From: Sphingomonas sp. LY29
GTDB lineage: Bacteria; Pseudomonadota; Alphaproteobacteria; Sphingomonadales; Sphingomonadaceae
Direction: 5' to 3'
NCBI RefSeq assembly: GCF_035593985.1
Contig: NZ_CP141587.1
Span: forward strand, 682,001 to 746,000
Length of the DNA stretch: 64,000 bases
Positions 52,974-62,490 of the stretch are shown in pieces. The notes below the pieces were generated by a model, which searched no databases, had not been told where the DNA came from, and saw only the letters and a program-made list of their open reading frames with translations. Both the position numbers and the translations under genes were made by a program. How positions within the stretch are numbered: the stretch's first letter is position 1; every line of letters begins with the position of its first letter.

Positions 52974-54418
52974 TTCGTTCCCCATTTTTTCTGGCGGCCG
53001 ATCAGCTCGGAGACATATCCCCACAGCGACACCGGCTGCATCAGCACGGCATAGCCGACGATGTAGAGCAGCAAAGCGCGGTAGTTCTGGCGGACTTTCA
53101 GCCCGGACTCGCGGAACATGCGCTTCTGGATGCGATAGATGATGATGTTCCACAGGGCGGCCAGCGGAAGCGTCAGCAATGTCATCGGTCCCGCGATCCA
53201 GAACAGACCGAAGAAGGCGACGATGACGCCCGGAATGAAGACGAGCGTGAACACGAGGTCCATCGGCAGGAACAGCACGTTCCACCAGATGAACATGGTG
53301 GACAGCCGCGGCTTTACCGTCAGCCCCTTGTGATGGTGGAATGCTTCGATCAGCCCCCGCGCCCAGCGACGGCGCTGATGAGCGAACTGCCGGTAGGTTG
53401 TCGGCGCGCTGGTGAACGCGACCGCATCCTCGGCATAGCCGGTGCGATAGCCGCGCTTCAGCAGGGCCCAGGTCATCACGATGTCTTCGCCGACACACTC
53501 GGGCCAGCCGCCGATTTCAATCAACGCATCGCGGTCGTAGATCGAAAAGGCGCCCTGCGCGACCAGCGTGCCGTGATACATGCTCTGCATGCGCTTCACC
53601 GCGGCGATGCCGTGGAAATAGTCCCATTCCTGGAGACCGGCCATCATCGAATCGCGCGAGTTCCCCACCAGGATCGCGCCAGCGACCGCGCGCGTTTCGG
53701 GCGGGTCCGCCTCATAACGCTCGACGATCTTCGTCAGGCTGTCGGCGCGGAGACGCGTGTCCGCATCGACAGTCACGATCAGCGAATGACTGGCCTCCTG
53801 CAGGCCGCTGTTCAGAACCGCCGCCTTGCCGCGGTTCTCGGCATAGTTGATGATCCGCAGCGTCACATTGCTCGGATAATGGAGGCCCGTCCGCCCGCGC
53901 TCGGCCTGCTCGGCGGTTCGGTCGGTCGATCCATCATTGAGCACGAGGATTTCGATCTCTCCGGGATACCGCTCCCTCGCCAGGCTGGCGAGCGTGTGAA
54001 TGATCGTGCGCTCCTCCTGATACGCCGCCACCAGGATGGTGAGGCCCGGATAATGATCGAGCCGAAGGCGCGGCGGGCGCCGGTCGAGCAGCAGCGACAC
54101 GATCAGGAACGCGTTCATAAAGCCGGGGGCGTAGGCGATGAAGGTGAGGCAGAAGAGCGCAACCAACGGATGGCTCAGGGCGGACAGATCCTCGAGCCAC
54201 GGGCGCGACACGATCACGCTGAACACCAGCCAAGCCGTCGCGAGGATTAAAGCGACGAGGAATTTGGCGCCGACCGGCACGTAGAATCGACGGCGCTCGC
54301 GCAACACGTCGCCCCCGCCCCGACGACCGTCACGGAAACGGTGCGCAGGCGGGTTCATCCCGATCGGGATGTCGACCGGACGGCGGTCGGTGGTGGCGGT
54401 ATCGTGGGGAGAGGACAT
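52970..54418 (-). CDS. Processive family 2 glycosyltransferase (PgaC/IcaA-like)
   Basis: A 482-residue membrane enzyme with N-terminal TM helices, a GT2 domain and C-terminal TM helices. Catalytic motifs are VLNDGSTDRT, VDADTRL, GEDIVMTW and QRRRWARG (the Q-x-x-R-W of processive synthases). Best inference: synthesis and extrusion of a beta-linked polymer such as poly-N-acetylglucosamine. No deacetylase (pgaB) or pgaD is adjacent. Confidence 0.9.
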   Translation of the reverse strand: MSSPHDTATTDRRPVDIPIGMNPPAHRFRDGRRGGGDVLRERRRFYVPVGAKFLVALILATAWLVFSVIVSRPWLEDLSALSHPLVALFCLTFIAYAPGFMNAFLIVSLLLDRRPPRLRLDHYPGLTILVAAYQEERTIIHTLASLARERYPGEIEILVLNDGSTDRTAEQAERGRTGLHYPSNVTLRIINYAENRGKAAVLNSGLQEASHSLIVTVDADTRLRADSLTKIVERYEADPPETRAVAGAILVGNSRDSMMAGLQEWDYFHGIAAVKRMQSMYHGTLVAQGAFSIYDRDALIEIGGWPECVGEDIVMTWALLKRGYRTGYAEDAVAFTSAPTTYRQFAHQRRRWARGLIEAFHHHKGLTVKPRLSTMFIWWNVLFLPMDLVFTLVFIPGVIVAFFGLFWIAGPMTLLTLPLAALWNIIIYRIQKRMFRESGLKVRQNYRALLLYIVGYAVLMQPVSLWGYVSELIGRQKKWGTK

Positions 54419-54560
54419 AGTTTTTACAGACTCGGCATCGACCGAGCTAGGAGACGCGCATTATCAAATCGTTAACGTCGGCTGCAAACCGGAATGGAAA
54501 ATGGAGAATTAACGCAGGCCTTTAGGGAATTCTTCACCGTGCGCAAGGCAAAGTTTGGGC

Positions 54561-54680
54561 ATGGCGACCACCCTGCTTCAAGAAATCGTCGACAAGGCCA
54601 GTGACATCATGCTGGTGGCCATGCTGTTCGGGGCGCAGGCTGCGCTGGCGACCGGATATGCCTGGGAATTGGTCCGCTAG
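54561..54680 (+). CDS. Putative small membrane protein (39 aa)
   Basis: ATG at 54561 to TAG at 54680 encodes 39 residues: an amphipathic N-terminus (MATTLLQEIVDKASDI) then a hydrophobic helix (MLVAMLFGAQAALATGYAW). It lies divergent to the glycosyltransferase and 9 bases from the convergent nitrilase stop. The ribosome-binding site is weak. Confidence 0.35.
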   Translation: MATTLLQEIVDKASDIMLVAMLFGAQAALATGYAWELVR

Positions 54681-54689
54681 GGACGACGT

Positions 54690-56297
54690 CTAGCCGCCGC
54701 CTGGCGACCGAGATCCCGTCGGCAGGGCGTCCGGCGATCCATTTTCCCCACGCCGCCCCTTCTTCCAGTCGATGCGGTAAAGGTCGAAGCGTCGGTCGGC
54801 GAGATTGCGGACAGTCCCTTCCGCTCGCGCCCATGTCAGGTCGGCCAGATTGACGTCGGCGATGGTCAGCGTTTCGATGTTCTCGCTCGCCTCCGCGGCG
54901 ATGCCGTCGCGCGCAAACGGAAAATCGCAGGGCGTGAGAATACAGGATTGCGCGTATTGAATGTCCATGTTGTCGACGCCGGGCAGATTGCCGACGTTGC
55001 CCGACAGGACGACGTAGCATTGGTTCTCGATGGCGCGGGCCTGGGCGCAATAGCGTACGCGCATATAGCCCTGCTTGTTGTCGGTGCAGAACGGCACGAA
55101 GATGATCCGCGCACCCTCGTCGACCAGCCGCCGCGCCAGTTCGGGAAACTCGCTGTCGTAACAGATCAGGACGCCAATCGGCCCTATGTCGGTCTGGATG
55201 ACGTCGACCGAGCTTCCGCCCTTGATCTTCCACCAATAGGCCTCGTTCGGCGTCGGGTGGATCTTCTCCTGCGAGTGGACCGATCCATCGCGCAGGCAGA
55301 CGTAGGCGACATTCTGGATGCTGCCGTCTTCGGTCCGGGTAGGGTGCGATCCGCCGACGATGTTGATGTTGTAGCGAAGCGCCATCCGCGAAAGCTCGGC
55401 GACGATCGGCGCGCGATGCTCGGTCAGGCGATCGATCGCCTCCATCGGCGACAGATTGTCCTTCTCGAACGACAATAGCGAGAGCGTGAACAGTTCGGGA
55501 AAGACGACGAAGTCGGAACGGTAATCGGCGGCAACGTCGACGAAATATTCGACGTTCTTCACGAACTCCTCGAAATTCTCGACCGCCCTCGCCTGCAGTT
55601 GAACGGTCGCGAGGCGCACCCCCTCGACGTCGCGCGGGACGCGGAATGCCGGCGGTTCATTGGGATCGACGTAAGGGTTGCGCCACACCATGTGCGCGGC
55701 GAACCCGCCCGATGCCTTGTCGAACGGCAGATAGTCGCGAAGCACGCCGATCGGGTTGAAGCCATTCGCAATCTGGAAGCCGATCACCTGATCGCGAAAC
55801 TTCCCCTCGCGCACTTCGGCGAGATATTCTTCCGGCCCGGCCACTTTCGACTTGGCGCGGAGGTAGCCGGGCATCCGGCCACCGAAAACGATTCCGCGAA
55901 GTTCCAGGCGCTCGGCGAGCGCCCGGCGCGCGTCGTACAGGCGCTTACCGATCCGCAGGCCCCGCTGGCGTTCGTCGACCACCATTTCAATCCCGTAGAG
56001 CCAGTCGCCGGTCGCATCGTGGCGGCTGCCGAAGCCGTTGCCGCTGATGGTTGCCCAGTCGTGCGGCGCGAGAGCCACCGCCTCGTCGATGCGCGACGAT
56101 GCCGCATAACCAACGATGACTCCGTCGAGCACCGCGACAAACTGGCCTTCCGGGAAATTGTTGATCTGGCCCCGGACCTGGCCCGCGCTGTAATTTTCGA
56201 CGTTGGGATAGGCGCGGCTGATCAGCGACAGGACGCCCGGCACGTCGGCCGGGACCGCAAGCCGCACATCAAGCTTGGCGGGACTTTTCTTCGACAT
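54690..56297 (-). CDS. Fused GNAT acetyltransferase and carbon-nitrogen hydrolase
   Basis: A 535-residue fusion. Residues about 1-210 are a GNAT domain (VVDERQRGLRIGKRLYDARRAL resembles the acetyl-CoA loop). Residues about 225-515 are a nitrilase-superfamily amidohydrolase with the triad Glu (FPELFTLS), Lys (EKIHPTPNE) and Cys (LICYDSEFPE). The fusion family is known but its substrate is not firmly established. Confidence 0.92.
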   Translation of the reverse strand: MSKKSPAKLDVRLAVPADVPGVLSLISRAYPNVENYSAGQVRGQINNFPEGQFVAVLDGVIVGYAASSRIDEAVALAPHDWATISGNGFGSRHDATGDWLYGIEMVVDERQRGLRIGKRLYDARRALAERLELRGIVFGGRMPGYLRAKSKVAGPEEYLAEVREGKFRDQVIGFQIANGFNPIGVLRDYLPFDKASGGFAAHMVWRNPYVDPNEPPAFRVPRDVEGVRLATVQLQARAVENFEEFVKNVEYFVDVAADYRSDFVVFPELFTLSLLSFEKDNLSPMEAIDRLTEHRAPIVAELSRMALRYNINIVGGSHPTRTEDGSIQNVAYVCLRDGSVHSQEKIHPTPNEAYWWKIKGGSSVDVIQTDIGPIGVLICYDSEFPELARRLVDEGARIIFVPFCTDNKQGYMRVRYCAQARAIENQCYVVLSGNVGNLPGVDNMDIQYAQSCILTPCDFPFARDGIAAEASENIETLTIADVNLADLTWARAEGTVRNLADRRFDLYRIDWKKGRRGENGSPDALPTGSRSPGGG

Positions 56298-56326
56298 GAT
56301 GATCCCTTCCGTCGCCGGCGATGCGC

Positions 56327-56638
56327 TTACTTGCGGTTCTTCCGTGCTGCGTAGCGCGCGTCGCGAGCCGCCTTCAATTCCGCCTCGGTCGGCGCTGCCG
56401 GCTTGGCGGCGGCTTGGGCGGCCTTCAAGAGCTTGTCCTGCTTCGCCTGTTCGCGTTCGGCAGCGCGCGCTGCATTCTTCTCGGCCTGGGCGGCTTCGCG
56501 CGCCGCGCGGGCGGCATTGCGTTCGGCCAACACGGCGGGGTCGATCGCCGGCTTCGAACGGAGCTTGTCGAGCGCCGCCTGCTTCGCGGCGGCGGCGCGT
56601 GCTAGGCGTTCCTGGAAAGTCGAACCGTCATTCTTCAT
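56327..56638 (-). CDS. DUF6481-like coiled-coil protein
   Basis: A 103-residue Ala/Lys/Arg-rich, probably fully helical protein (STFQERLARAAAAKQAALDKLRSKPA, then AARAAREAAQAEKNAARAAER). The pattern fits the DUF6481 family of small basic proteins; function unknown. The ATG at 56638 is preferred over 56665, which lacks any ribosome-binding site. Confidence 0.72.
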   Translation of the reverse strand: MKNDGSTFQERLARAAAAKQAALDKLRSKPAIDPAVLAERNAARAAREAAQAEKNAARAAEREQAKQDKLLKAAQAAAKPAAPTEAELKAARDARYAARKNRK

Positions 56639-56924
56639 ATTCTTGGGCACCTTGAAAATCGGCATGTAAAATGGAAGGCCGACAGGGCCCACGCGGTGGA
56701 TCATGATGGAAGTAAGCGCCAGCGATAGGCTCCCGGGCGCCGTCGGTAAAGGCAGACCGCTCCACACCGGCTACTAGGCAAAGCGGATCGCTTGCGCTAA
56801 GGGCGCGCGCTTCCAACGCATCGCATTGGGAATTGCGGGAGGCAGCGTTCGCGTTGCCGTCTGGACCGCTAAACTTGAACCGGGCGCCTCGATCCGTCGG
56901 CGCGCCCCCTACAGAGTGAGACAC

Positions 56925-57356
56925 ATGGCCAAAAAGATTACCGGCTATATCAAGCTGCAGGTGCCGGCCGGCACCGCCAATCCCTCCCCGCCGATCGGCC
57001 CTGCCTTGGGTCAGCGCGGCGTCAACATCATGGAATTCTGCAAGGCGTTCAACGCCGCGACGCAGGACATCGAAAAGTCGGCTCCGGTTCCGACGGTCAT
57101 CACCGTCTATGCCGACCGCAGCTTCTCGTTCGTGACGAAGACCCCGCCGGCGAGCTTCCTTCTGAAGAAGGCCGCGAAGCTGAAGTCGGGCTCGAAGGAG
57201 CCGGGCAAGGTTTCGGCAGGCACCATCAAGCGCTCGCAGCTCAGCGAGATCGCCGAGATGAAGATGAAGGATCTCAACGCCAACGACATCGACGCGGCGA
57301 CGAAGATCATCGAAGGTTCGGCCCGCGCGATGGGCCTCCAGGTTGTGGAGGGCTAA
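56925..57356 (+). CDS. rplK: 50S ribosomal protein L11
   Basis: A 143-residue ribosomal protein of the GTPase centre. Start [43 protein letters not shown] is diagnostic; the C-terminal rRNA-binding domain follows. About 285 gene-free bases upstream probably hold its promoter and the L1 autoregulatory target. rplA follows after 4 bases. Confidence 0.98.
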   Translation: MAKKITGYIKLQVPAGTANPSPPIGPALGQRGVNIMEFCKAFNAATQDIEKSAPVPTVITVYADRSFSFVTKTPPASFLLKKAAKLKSGSKEPGKVSAGTIKRSQLSEIAEMKMKDLNANDIDAATKIIEGSARAMGLQVVEG

Positions 57357-57360
57357 GGAC

Positions 57361-58059
57361 ATGGCAAAGCTGACCAAGAAGCAGAAGGCCCTCGACGGCA
57401 AGGTCGAGCCGATGAAGCTCTACCCGATCGACGAAGCGATCAGCCTCGTTCAGAGCCTGGCGACGTCGAAGTTCGACGAGAGCGTCGAAATCGCGATCAA
57501 CCTGGGCGTCGACCCGCGCCACGCCGACCAGATGGTCCGCGGCGTCGTCAACCTCCCCAAGGGCACCGGCAAGGACGTTCGCGTCGCGGTGTTCGCGCGC
57601 GGCGACAAGGCCGAGGAAGCGACCAAGGCCGGCGCCGAAGTCGTCGGTGCGGAAGACCTGATGGAAGAAATCCAGGGCGGACGCAGCGACTTCGATCGCG
57701 TCATCGCCACCCCCGACATGATGGGGATCGTCGGTCGCCTCGGTAAAGTTCTCGGCCCCAAGGGCATGATGCCGAACCCGAAGCTCGGCACGGTCACGCC
57801 GAACGTCGGCCAGGCCGTCAAGGACGCCAAGTCGGGCCAGGTCGAGTTCCGCGTCGAGAAGGCTGGTATCATCCATGCCGGCATCGGCAAGGCGAGCTTC
57901 CCGCAGGCGGACATCAAGGCGAACTTCGACGCGTTCGTCGATGCCATCGTCAAGGCCAAGCCGACCGGCGCCAAGGGCAAGTATGTCCGCAAGGTCGCGC
58001 TCAGCTCCTCGATGGGCCCGGGCGTCAAGGTCGACACCTCGGAGATGGCGGGCGCTTGA
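57361..58059 (+). CDS. rplA: 50S ribosomal protein L1
   Basis: A 232-residue L1-stalk protein and translational repressor of its own operon. [41 protein letters not shown] and [21 protein letters not shown] are typical. A strong terminator follows. Confidence 0.98.
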   Translation: MAKLTKKQKALDGKVEPMKLYPIDEAISLVQSLATSKFDESVEIAINLGVDPRHADQMVRGVVNLPKGTGKDVRVAVFARGDKAEEATKAGAEVVGAEDLMEEIQGGRSDFDRVIATPDMMGIVGRLGKVLGPKGMMPNPKLGTVTPNVGQAVKDAKSGQVEFRVEKAGIIHAGIGKASFPQADIKANFDAFVDAIVKAKPTGAKGKYVRKVALSSSMGPGVKVDTSEMAGA

Positions 58060-58086
58060 TCGCCTGACCGATCGACCGTTAGAAAC

Positions 58087-58117
58087 AGGGCCGGGGCGGC
58101 GACGCCTCGGCCCTTTT
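58087..58117 (+). terminator. Intrinsic terminator after rplA
   Basis: GGGCCGGGGCG-GCGA-CGCCTCGGCCC forms an 11-bp stem with one G-U pair, then TTTTT. It ends the rplKA transcript without rplJL in sight. Confidence 0.95.
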
Positions 58118-58166
58118 TCGTGGCGAGCGCGTTGGGCAGCAAAAGATTTGCGAACAAGGGCAGTCA

Positions 58167-60221
58167 ATGAGCGATGAAACGGGCGCGGCACGCGGCGCCA
58201 CCGACCAGCAGATTCCCTCGATCGCCCCTGCCCCCGAAGAGCGTTACCGCAAGCTGTTCGAAGAAATGGACGAGGGCTTTTGCATCATCGAATTCTTCGA
58301 TGGTCCGCACGGCCCGTTAAGCGACTACATCCACATCGAGGCGAATGGCGCTTATGCCCGCCATGCGGGCATTCCCAACGTCGTCGGCCAGAAACTGCGC
58401 GAAATGGTGCCGGACGAAGCCGATTCCTGGGTAGCCCGTTATGGCGAAGTGCTCCGCACCGGAGAGCCGATTCGCTTCGAGCAGGAGCTGGTCGCCACCG
58501 GTCGCTACCTCAACCTGTCTGCGTTCAGGATCGAGCCGCCAGAGCTCAAACAGGTCGCAGTCCTGTTTCAGGACCTCACCGCGCGCAGGACCGCCGAGGT
58601 TGCGTTGCAGGACCTCAATCGGACGCTGGAGGAACGGGTGAAGCAGGCGATGGCCGAGCGCGCCGTTCTTGCAGACATCGTCGAGGGGACCGCCGCCTTC
58701 GTCCAGGTGATGGACCGGGATTACCGCTGGCTCGCGATCAATTCCGCATCGGCATCCGAATTCGAGAAGATCTATGGCGTTCGTCCCGAGGTCGGCCAAT
58801 CGGTAAAGGACGTTCTCGCCGATCAGCCGAACAATCTTGCCGACATCCTTTCGGTATGGTCGCGCGCGCTGGCGGGCGAGGAGTTCGTCGAGATCGCCGA
58901 ATTCGGCGATCCGGGACGCGCACGGCGATCGTATGAAATGCGGTTCGGCGTCCTGAAGGATCCGAACGATCAGCAGATCGGTGCGTTCCAGTTCGTGTTC
59001 GACGTGACCGACCGACTGCGCGAGCAGGAGCGCTTGGTCGAGGCCGAGGAAGCGCTCCGCCAAGCACACAAGATGGAGGCGGTCGGCCAGCTGACCGGTG
59101 GCCTCGCGCATGACTTCAACAATCTGCTGGCGGGGATTTCGGGCTCGTTCGAGATGATCGCGACCCGCCTTGCCCAGGGCCGCACCGCCGACGTCGACAA
59201 ATATCTGGCGGCGGGACAAGGTGCTGCTCGACGCGCTGCGGCGCTCACGCACCGCCTGCTTGCGTTCGCGCGGCGGCAGACGCTTTCGCCGAAACCGATG
59301 GGCGTCAACTCGCTGATGAATGATCTCGTCGAACTGGTGCAGCGCACGGTCGGCCCGGGGATCGAGGTCGAGACCGTCCTTGCCAGCAGCCTCTGGCTGA
59401 CGATGGTCGATCCCAACCAGCTCGAAAACGCGATCCTCAACCTGTGCATCAACGCGCGCGACGCGATGCCGACCGGTGGACGGATTACGATCGAGACGGG
59501 CAACCGCTGGCTCGACCAGCGCGCAGCGAAGCAGCACGGTCTCGATGCGGGGCAGTATGTCAGCATCTGCGTAAGCGACACCGGCACCGGCATCGCCAAA
59601 GACGTCCTGCCGCGCGTGTTCGATCCCTTCTTCACGACCAAGCCGATCGGCGAAGGCACCGGGCTCGGCCTGTCGATGGTCTACGGCTTTGCCCGTCAAT
59701 CGAACGGCCACGTCCGCGTCTACAGCGAACTCGGTCAGGGGACGATGGTCTGCATCTACCTGCCTCGCCATGTCGGACGCGAAGAATCAACGGACGCGAG
59801 CCAGCCCAATTTCGAACAGATCAATGTCCGAGACGGCGAGACCGTCCTCGTCATCGACGACGAGCCCGTCGTCCGCATGCTGGTTGTGGATGCGCTGGAA
59901 GAACATGGCCTTGCCTGTCTGGAGGCCGAGGACGGAGTCGAAGGCTTGCGGATCATCGAATCCGACGCGCGGATCGACCTTCTGATCACCGACGTCGGGC
60001 TTCCGAACGGCCTCAACGGTCGTCAGGTCGCCGACGCCGCGCGGGCGCTTCGCCCCGACCTCAAGATCCTTTTCATCACCGGCTACGCCGAGAATGCGGT
60101 CCTGAGCCACGGACACATCGGCCACGGTATGGAAGTTCTGACCAAGCCCTTCGCAGTCGACACGCTCACCACCCGGGTCAATCGGCTGCTTGGAAACGAC
60201 GGCATCGCCGGACGTCATTGA
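58167..60221 (+). CDS. Hybrid histidine kinase with two PAS domains and a receiver
   Basis: A 684-residue cytoplasmic sensor. PAS1 (about 20-140) and PAS2 (about 170-285) are followed by the H-box GLAHDFNNLLAGISGSFEMI, the N-box ENAILNLCINARDAMP, G-boxes SDTGTGIAKDVLP and GEGTGLGLSMVYGFARQ, and a C-terminal receiver with acidic VIDDEP and phospho-acceptor Asp in LLITDVGLPNGLNG. No TM helix is seen. It immediately precedes the stress-type promoter of the ferritin-like genes, but a regulatory link is only a possibility. Confidence 0.95.
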   Translation: MSDETGAARGATDQQIPSIAPAPEERYRKLFEEMDEGFCIIEFFDGPHGPLSDYIHIEANGAYARHAGIPNVVGQKLREMVPDEADSWVARYGEVLRTGEPIRFEQELVATGRYLNLSAFRIEPPELKQVAVLFQDLTARRTAEVALQDLNRTLEERVKQAMAERAVLADIVEGTAAFVQVMDRDYRWLAINSASASEFEKIYGVRPEVGQSVKDVLADQPNNLADILSVWSRALAGEEFVEIAEFGDPGRARRSYEMRFGVLKDPNDQQIGAFQFVFDVTDRLREQERLVEAEEALRQAHKMEAVGQLTGGLAHDFNNLLAGISGSFEMIATRLAQGRTADVDKYLAAGQGAARRAAALTHRLLAFARRQTLSPKPMGVNSLMNDLVELVQRTVGPGIEVETVLASSLWLTMVDPNQLENAILNLCINARDAMPTGGRITIETGNRWLDQRAAKQHGLDAGQYVSICVSDTGTGIAKDVLPRVFDPFFTTKPIGEGTGLGLSMVYGFARQSNGHVRVYSELGQGTMVCIYLPRHVGREESTDASQPNFEQINVRDGETVLVIDDEPVVRMLVVDALEEHGLACLEAEDGVEGLRIIESDARIDLLITDVGLPNGLNGRQVADAARALRPDLKILFITGYAENAVLSHGHIGHGMEVLTKPFAVDTLTTRVNRLLGNDGIAGRH

Positions 60222-60325
60222 CCCCTCAATTACTACTTTAGATCAATGAACTTGGCTAAAAGATACGGCATAGTTTTCGAATGGATGCCGATCTGAAAAT
60301 ATATTATTTTTTGACGTAAATTGTT

Positions 60326-60350
60326 GGAACAGCGACTTTAATTTCCTGTT
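60326..60350 (+). promoter_or_regulatory. EcfG-type (general stress response) promoter for the ferritin-like genes
   Basis: GGAAC (60326-60330) is followed after 17 bases by GTT (60348-60350), close to the alphaproteobacterial GGAAC-N16/17-cGTT consensus. It lies in an AT-rich gap, with the start site expected near 60358 and the ATG at 60388 after AGGGAG. Confidence 0.65.
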
Positions 60351-60387
60351 AGCTCCTCCTTGAGGGCAGTTTTCAGGGAGTCGCTAC

Positions 60388-61338
60388 ATGGTTCAGTCCG
60401 CATCAATCCTCGAGGCGCTGGAGGAGCGTAAAGCCCTTCGCGACGACCGACGAGAATTCTTCCGAATGGCTGCCGTAGCCGCCGTTTCCGCGCCGCTCGT
60501 TCTGACCGTCGGTGGAAAGCGGCTGAATGCCCAGACCGCCCCATCCGATGGCGACATTCTGAACTTCGCGCTGAACCTCGAATATCTCGAGGCGCAATTC
60601 TACCTGCAGGCCGTCAACGGTGTCGGCCTTCCTACCAACCTGACGACGGGTACGGGCACTCGGGGTGAGGCGACCGGCGGTCGCCGCGTCAACTTCACCG
60701 ATCCGGTGGTCGAGCAATATGCGCGTGAGATTGCCGCCGACGAGCAGGCCCATGTCGTGTTTCTGCGGACAGCACTTGGCGCGACCGCCGTTGCCCAGCC
60801 GACGATCGACATCGGCACTTCGCCGACCGGTGCCTTCTCGACCGCGGCGCGCGCCGCCGGCCTGATCGGACCGGGCGAGTCCTTCGATCCATATGCAAGC
60901 GACGAGAATTTCCTGCTCGGCGCCTACATTTTCGAGGATGTCGGTGTCACTGCCTACAAGGGCGCCTCGCCGCTGATCACTAACAAGACCTTCCTGGAGG
61001 CTGCGGCCGGCCTATTGGCGGTGGAGGCGTATCATGCGGCGCTGGTCCGCACGACGCTCTATCGCAAGGGAATTCAGGTCCCCGCATTGCTCGACGCTGC
61101 CGAGCGAATTTCGGATGCGCGCGACAGCCTCGATGGCGCAACCGACCTCGACCAGGGCATTCGTAGCCGCGGTAACAACGAGTCCAACATCGCGCCGCTC
61201 GATGCCAACGGCCTCGCCTACAGCCGCAACGCAGGCCAGGTTCTCAACATCGTCTATCTGACGGGCATGGCCCGCACGCAGGGCGGTTTCTTCCCCAACG
61301 GGGTCAACGGACCCATTCGGACAAGCCAGGCCAACTGA
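60388..61338 (+). CDS. Exported ferritin-like domain protein (first of a tandem pair)
   Basis: A 316-residue protein. The N-terminus [23 protein letters not shown] has a twin-arginine-like signal. The mature part is a ferritin-like four-helix bundle with a complete set of candidate di-iron ligands: [19 protein letters not shown] (E-x-x-H), FEDVGVTAY and [10 protein letters not shown] (E-x-x-H). Such periplasmic proteins occur in stress regulons; an oxidase or iron-storage activity is inferred only. AGGGAG lies seven bases before the ATG. Confidence 0.88.
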   Translation: MVQSASILEALEERKALRDDRREFFRMAAVAAVSAPLVLTVGGKRLNAQTAPSDGDILNFALNLEYLEAQFYLQAVNGVGLPTNLTTGTGTRGEATGGRRVNFTDPVVEQYAREIAADEQAHVVFLRTALGATAVAQPTIDIGTSPTGAFSTAARAAGLIGPGESFDPYASDENFLLGAYIFEDVGVTAYKGASPLITNKTFLEAAAGLLAVEAYHAALVRTTLYRKGIQVPALLDAAERISDARDSLDGATDLDQGIRSRGNNESNIAPLDANGLAYSRNAGQVLNIVYLTGMARTQGGFFPNGVNGPIRTSQAN

Positions 61339-61373
61339 GCCGCTTGCCGATCCCTAGATCCCGGAGATTTGTC

Positions 61374-62381
61374 ATGACGAACGACGAAAAAGTTCTCGAA
61401 ATTCTCGATGCCTGCGAACAGCGACGCGATGCGCGCCGCGCTTTCCTTCGAAGCTCATCGACTGCGGCGGTGCTTGCCGGCGCGACCCTGCTCAGTGCCT
61501 GTGGCGGTGGTGGTGGCCGCGACGATGACGACACGGTTGTGGTGCCGCCGACCCCGACACCGACGCCAACGCCTACCCCGACTACACTGACCGACGGCGA
61601 CATCCTGAACTTTGCGCTGAATCTCGAATATCTCGAGGCGCAGTTCTACGCCTACGCCGCCTTCGGCACCGGCCTTCCCGCCAATTTGCTGACGGGCACC
61701 GGCACGCAGGGCGCGGTGACAGGCGGTCGCAAGGTCAACTTTACCGATCCCGTGGTCGAGCAATATGCCCGCGAGATCGCAACCGACGAGCGGCAGCACG
61801 TGGCTTTCCTGCGCGCAGCGCTCGGGGCGTCGGCCGTCGCACAGCCGGCAATCAACATCGCGTCGGATGCCAACAGCAGCTTCTCGGCCGCGGCTCGGGC
61901 GGCGGGTCTGATCGGGCCGGGCCAGGCGTTCGATCCCTACGCGACGGACGAGAATTTCCTGCTCGGCGCGTTCATCTTCGAGGACGTCGGGGTGACCGCT
62001 TACAAGGGCGCGTCGCCGCTCATCACAAACAAGACGTTCCTCGAAGCGGCCGCAGGCATTCTGGCGGCCGAGGCCTATCATGCGGGTCTGGTTCGAACGG
62101 TGCTTTACGCGAAGGGCGTGCAGATGCCGGCACTTCGCTCGTCGACCGAATCCATCTCGAATGCACGCGACTCGCTCGACAGCACGACCGACGTCGATCA
62201 GGGCGTCCAGCAGATGGGCAACATGTCGAATATCGTCCCGACCGACGCCAACGGCCTAGCCTACAGCAGGACACCGGGCGACGTGTTGAACATCGTGTAC
62301 CTGACGAACGCCGCGGCATCGCAAGGCGGGTTCTTCCCTGCCGGCGTCAACGGCAACATCCGATTGAGCAGCGCGGAATAG
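61374..62381 (+). CDS. Exported ferritin-like domain protein (second of a tandem pair)
   Basis: A 335-residue close paralogue of the upstream gene; long identical runs occur, such as [20 protein letters not shown]. It differs in its N-terminus: an RRAFLRSS twin-arginine-like segment, then LLSAC, which implies a lipoprotein, a Gly/Asp-rich stretch and a (Pro-Thr)n linker before the ferritin-like domain. The E and E-x-x-H ligands are conserved ([20 protein letters not shown]). It starts 35 bases after the first gene without a promoter of its own. Confidence 0.9.
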   Translation: MTNDEKVLEILDACEQRRDARRAFLRSSSTAAVLAGATLLSACGGGGGRDDDDTVVVPPTPTPTPTPTPTTLTDGDILNFALNLEYLEAQFYAYAAFGTGLPANLLTGTGTQGAVTGGRKVNFTDPVVEQYAREIATDERQHVAFLRAALGASAVAQPAINIASDANSSFSAAARAAGLIGPGQAFDPYATDENFLLGAFIFEDVGVTAYKGASPLITNKTFLEAAAGILAAEAYHAGLVRTVLYAKGVQMPALRSSTESISNARDSLDSTTDVDQGVQQMGNMSNIVPTDANGLAYSRTPGDVLNIVYLTNAAASQGGFFPAGVNGNIRLSSAE

Positions 62382-62490
62382 CCTCTACGCCGCTTCGATT
62401 AATGGTCCGGCCGGTTCGCAATGCCCCTGCGGACCGGCCGGTTCGTTTCTGTCCCTTGCGCGTCGCCGCCCGTTTGCGCAGGAGGATGGC

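Noticed and set aside
60222..60387. AT-rich gap as an origin or acquired DNA
   Set aside because: Only 166 bases long; its AT content is explained by a promoter region holding the EcfG-type element.
61545..61590. Short tandem CCGAC/ACGCC-type repeat that could be taken for a microsatellite or CRISPR-like element
   Set aside because: It is in frame and encodes the (Pro-Thr)n linker of the second ferritin-like protein; unit length is far too short for CRISPR.
62402..62442. Possible metal riboswitch upstream of mntH
   Set aside because: The segment is two copies of a near-identical GC-rich repeat containing the palindrome CCGGCCGG; it lacks the layout of known Mn-sensing riboswitches, and no second conserved element is visible.
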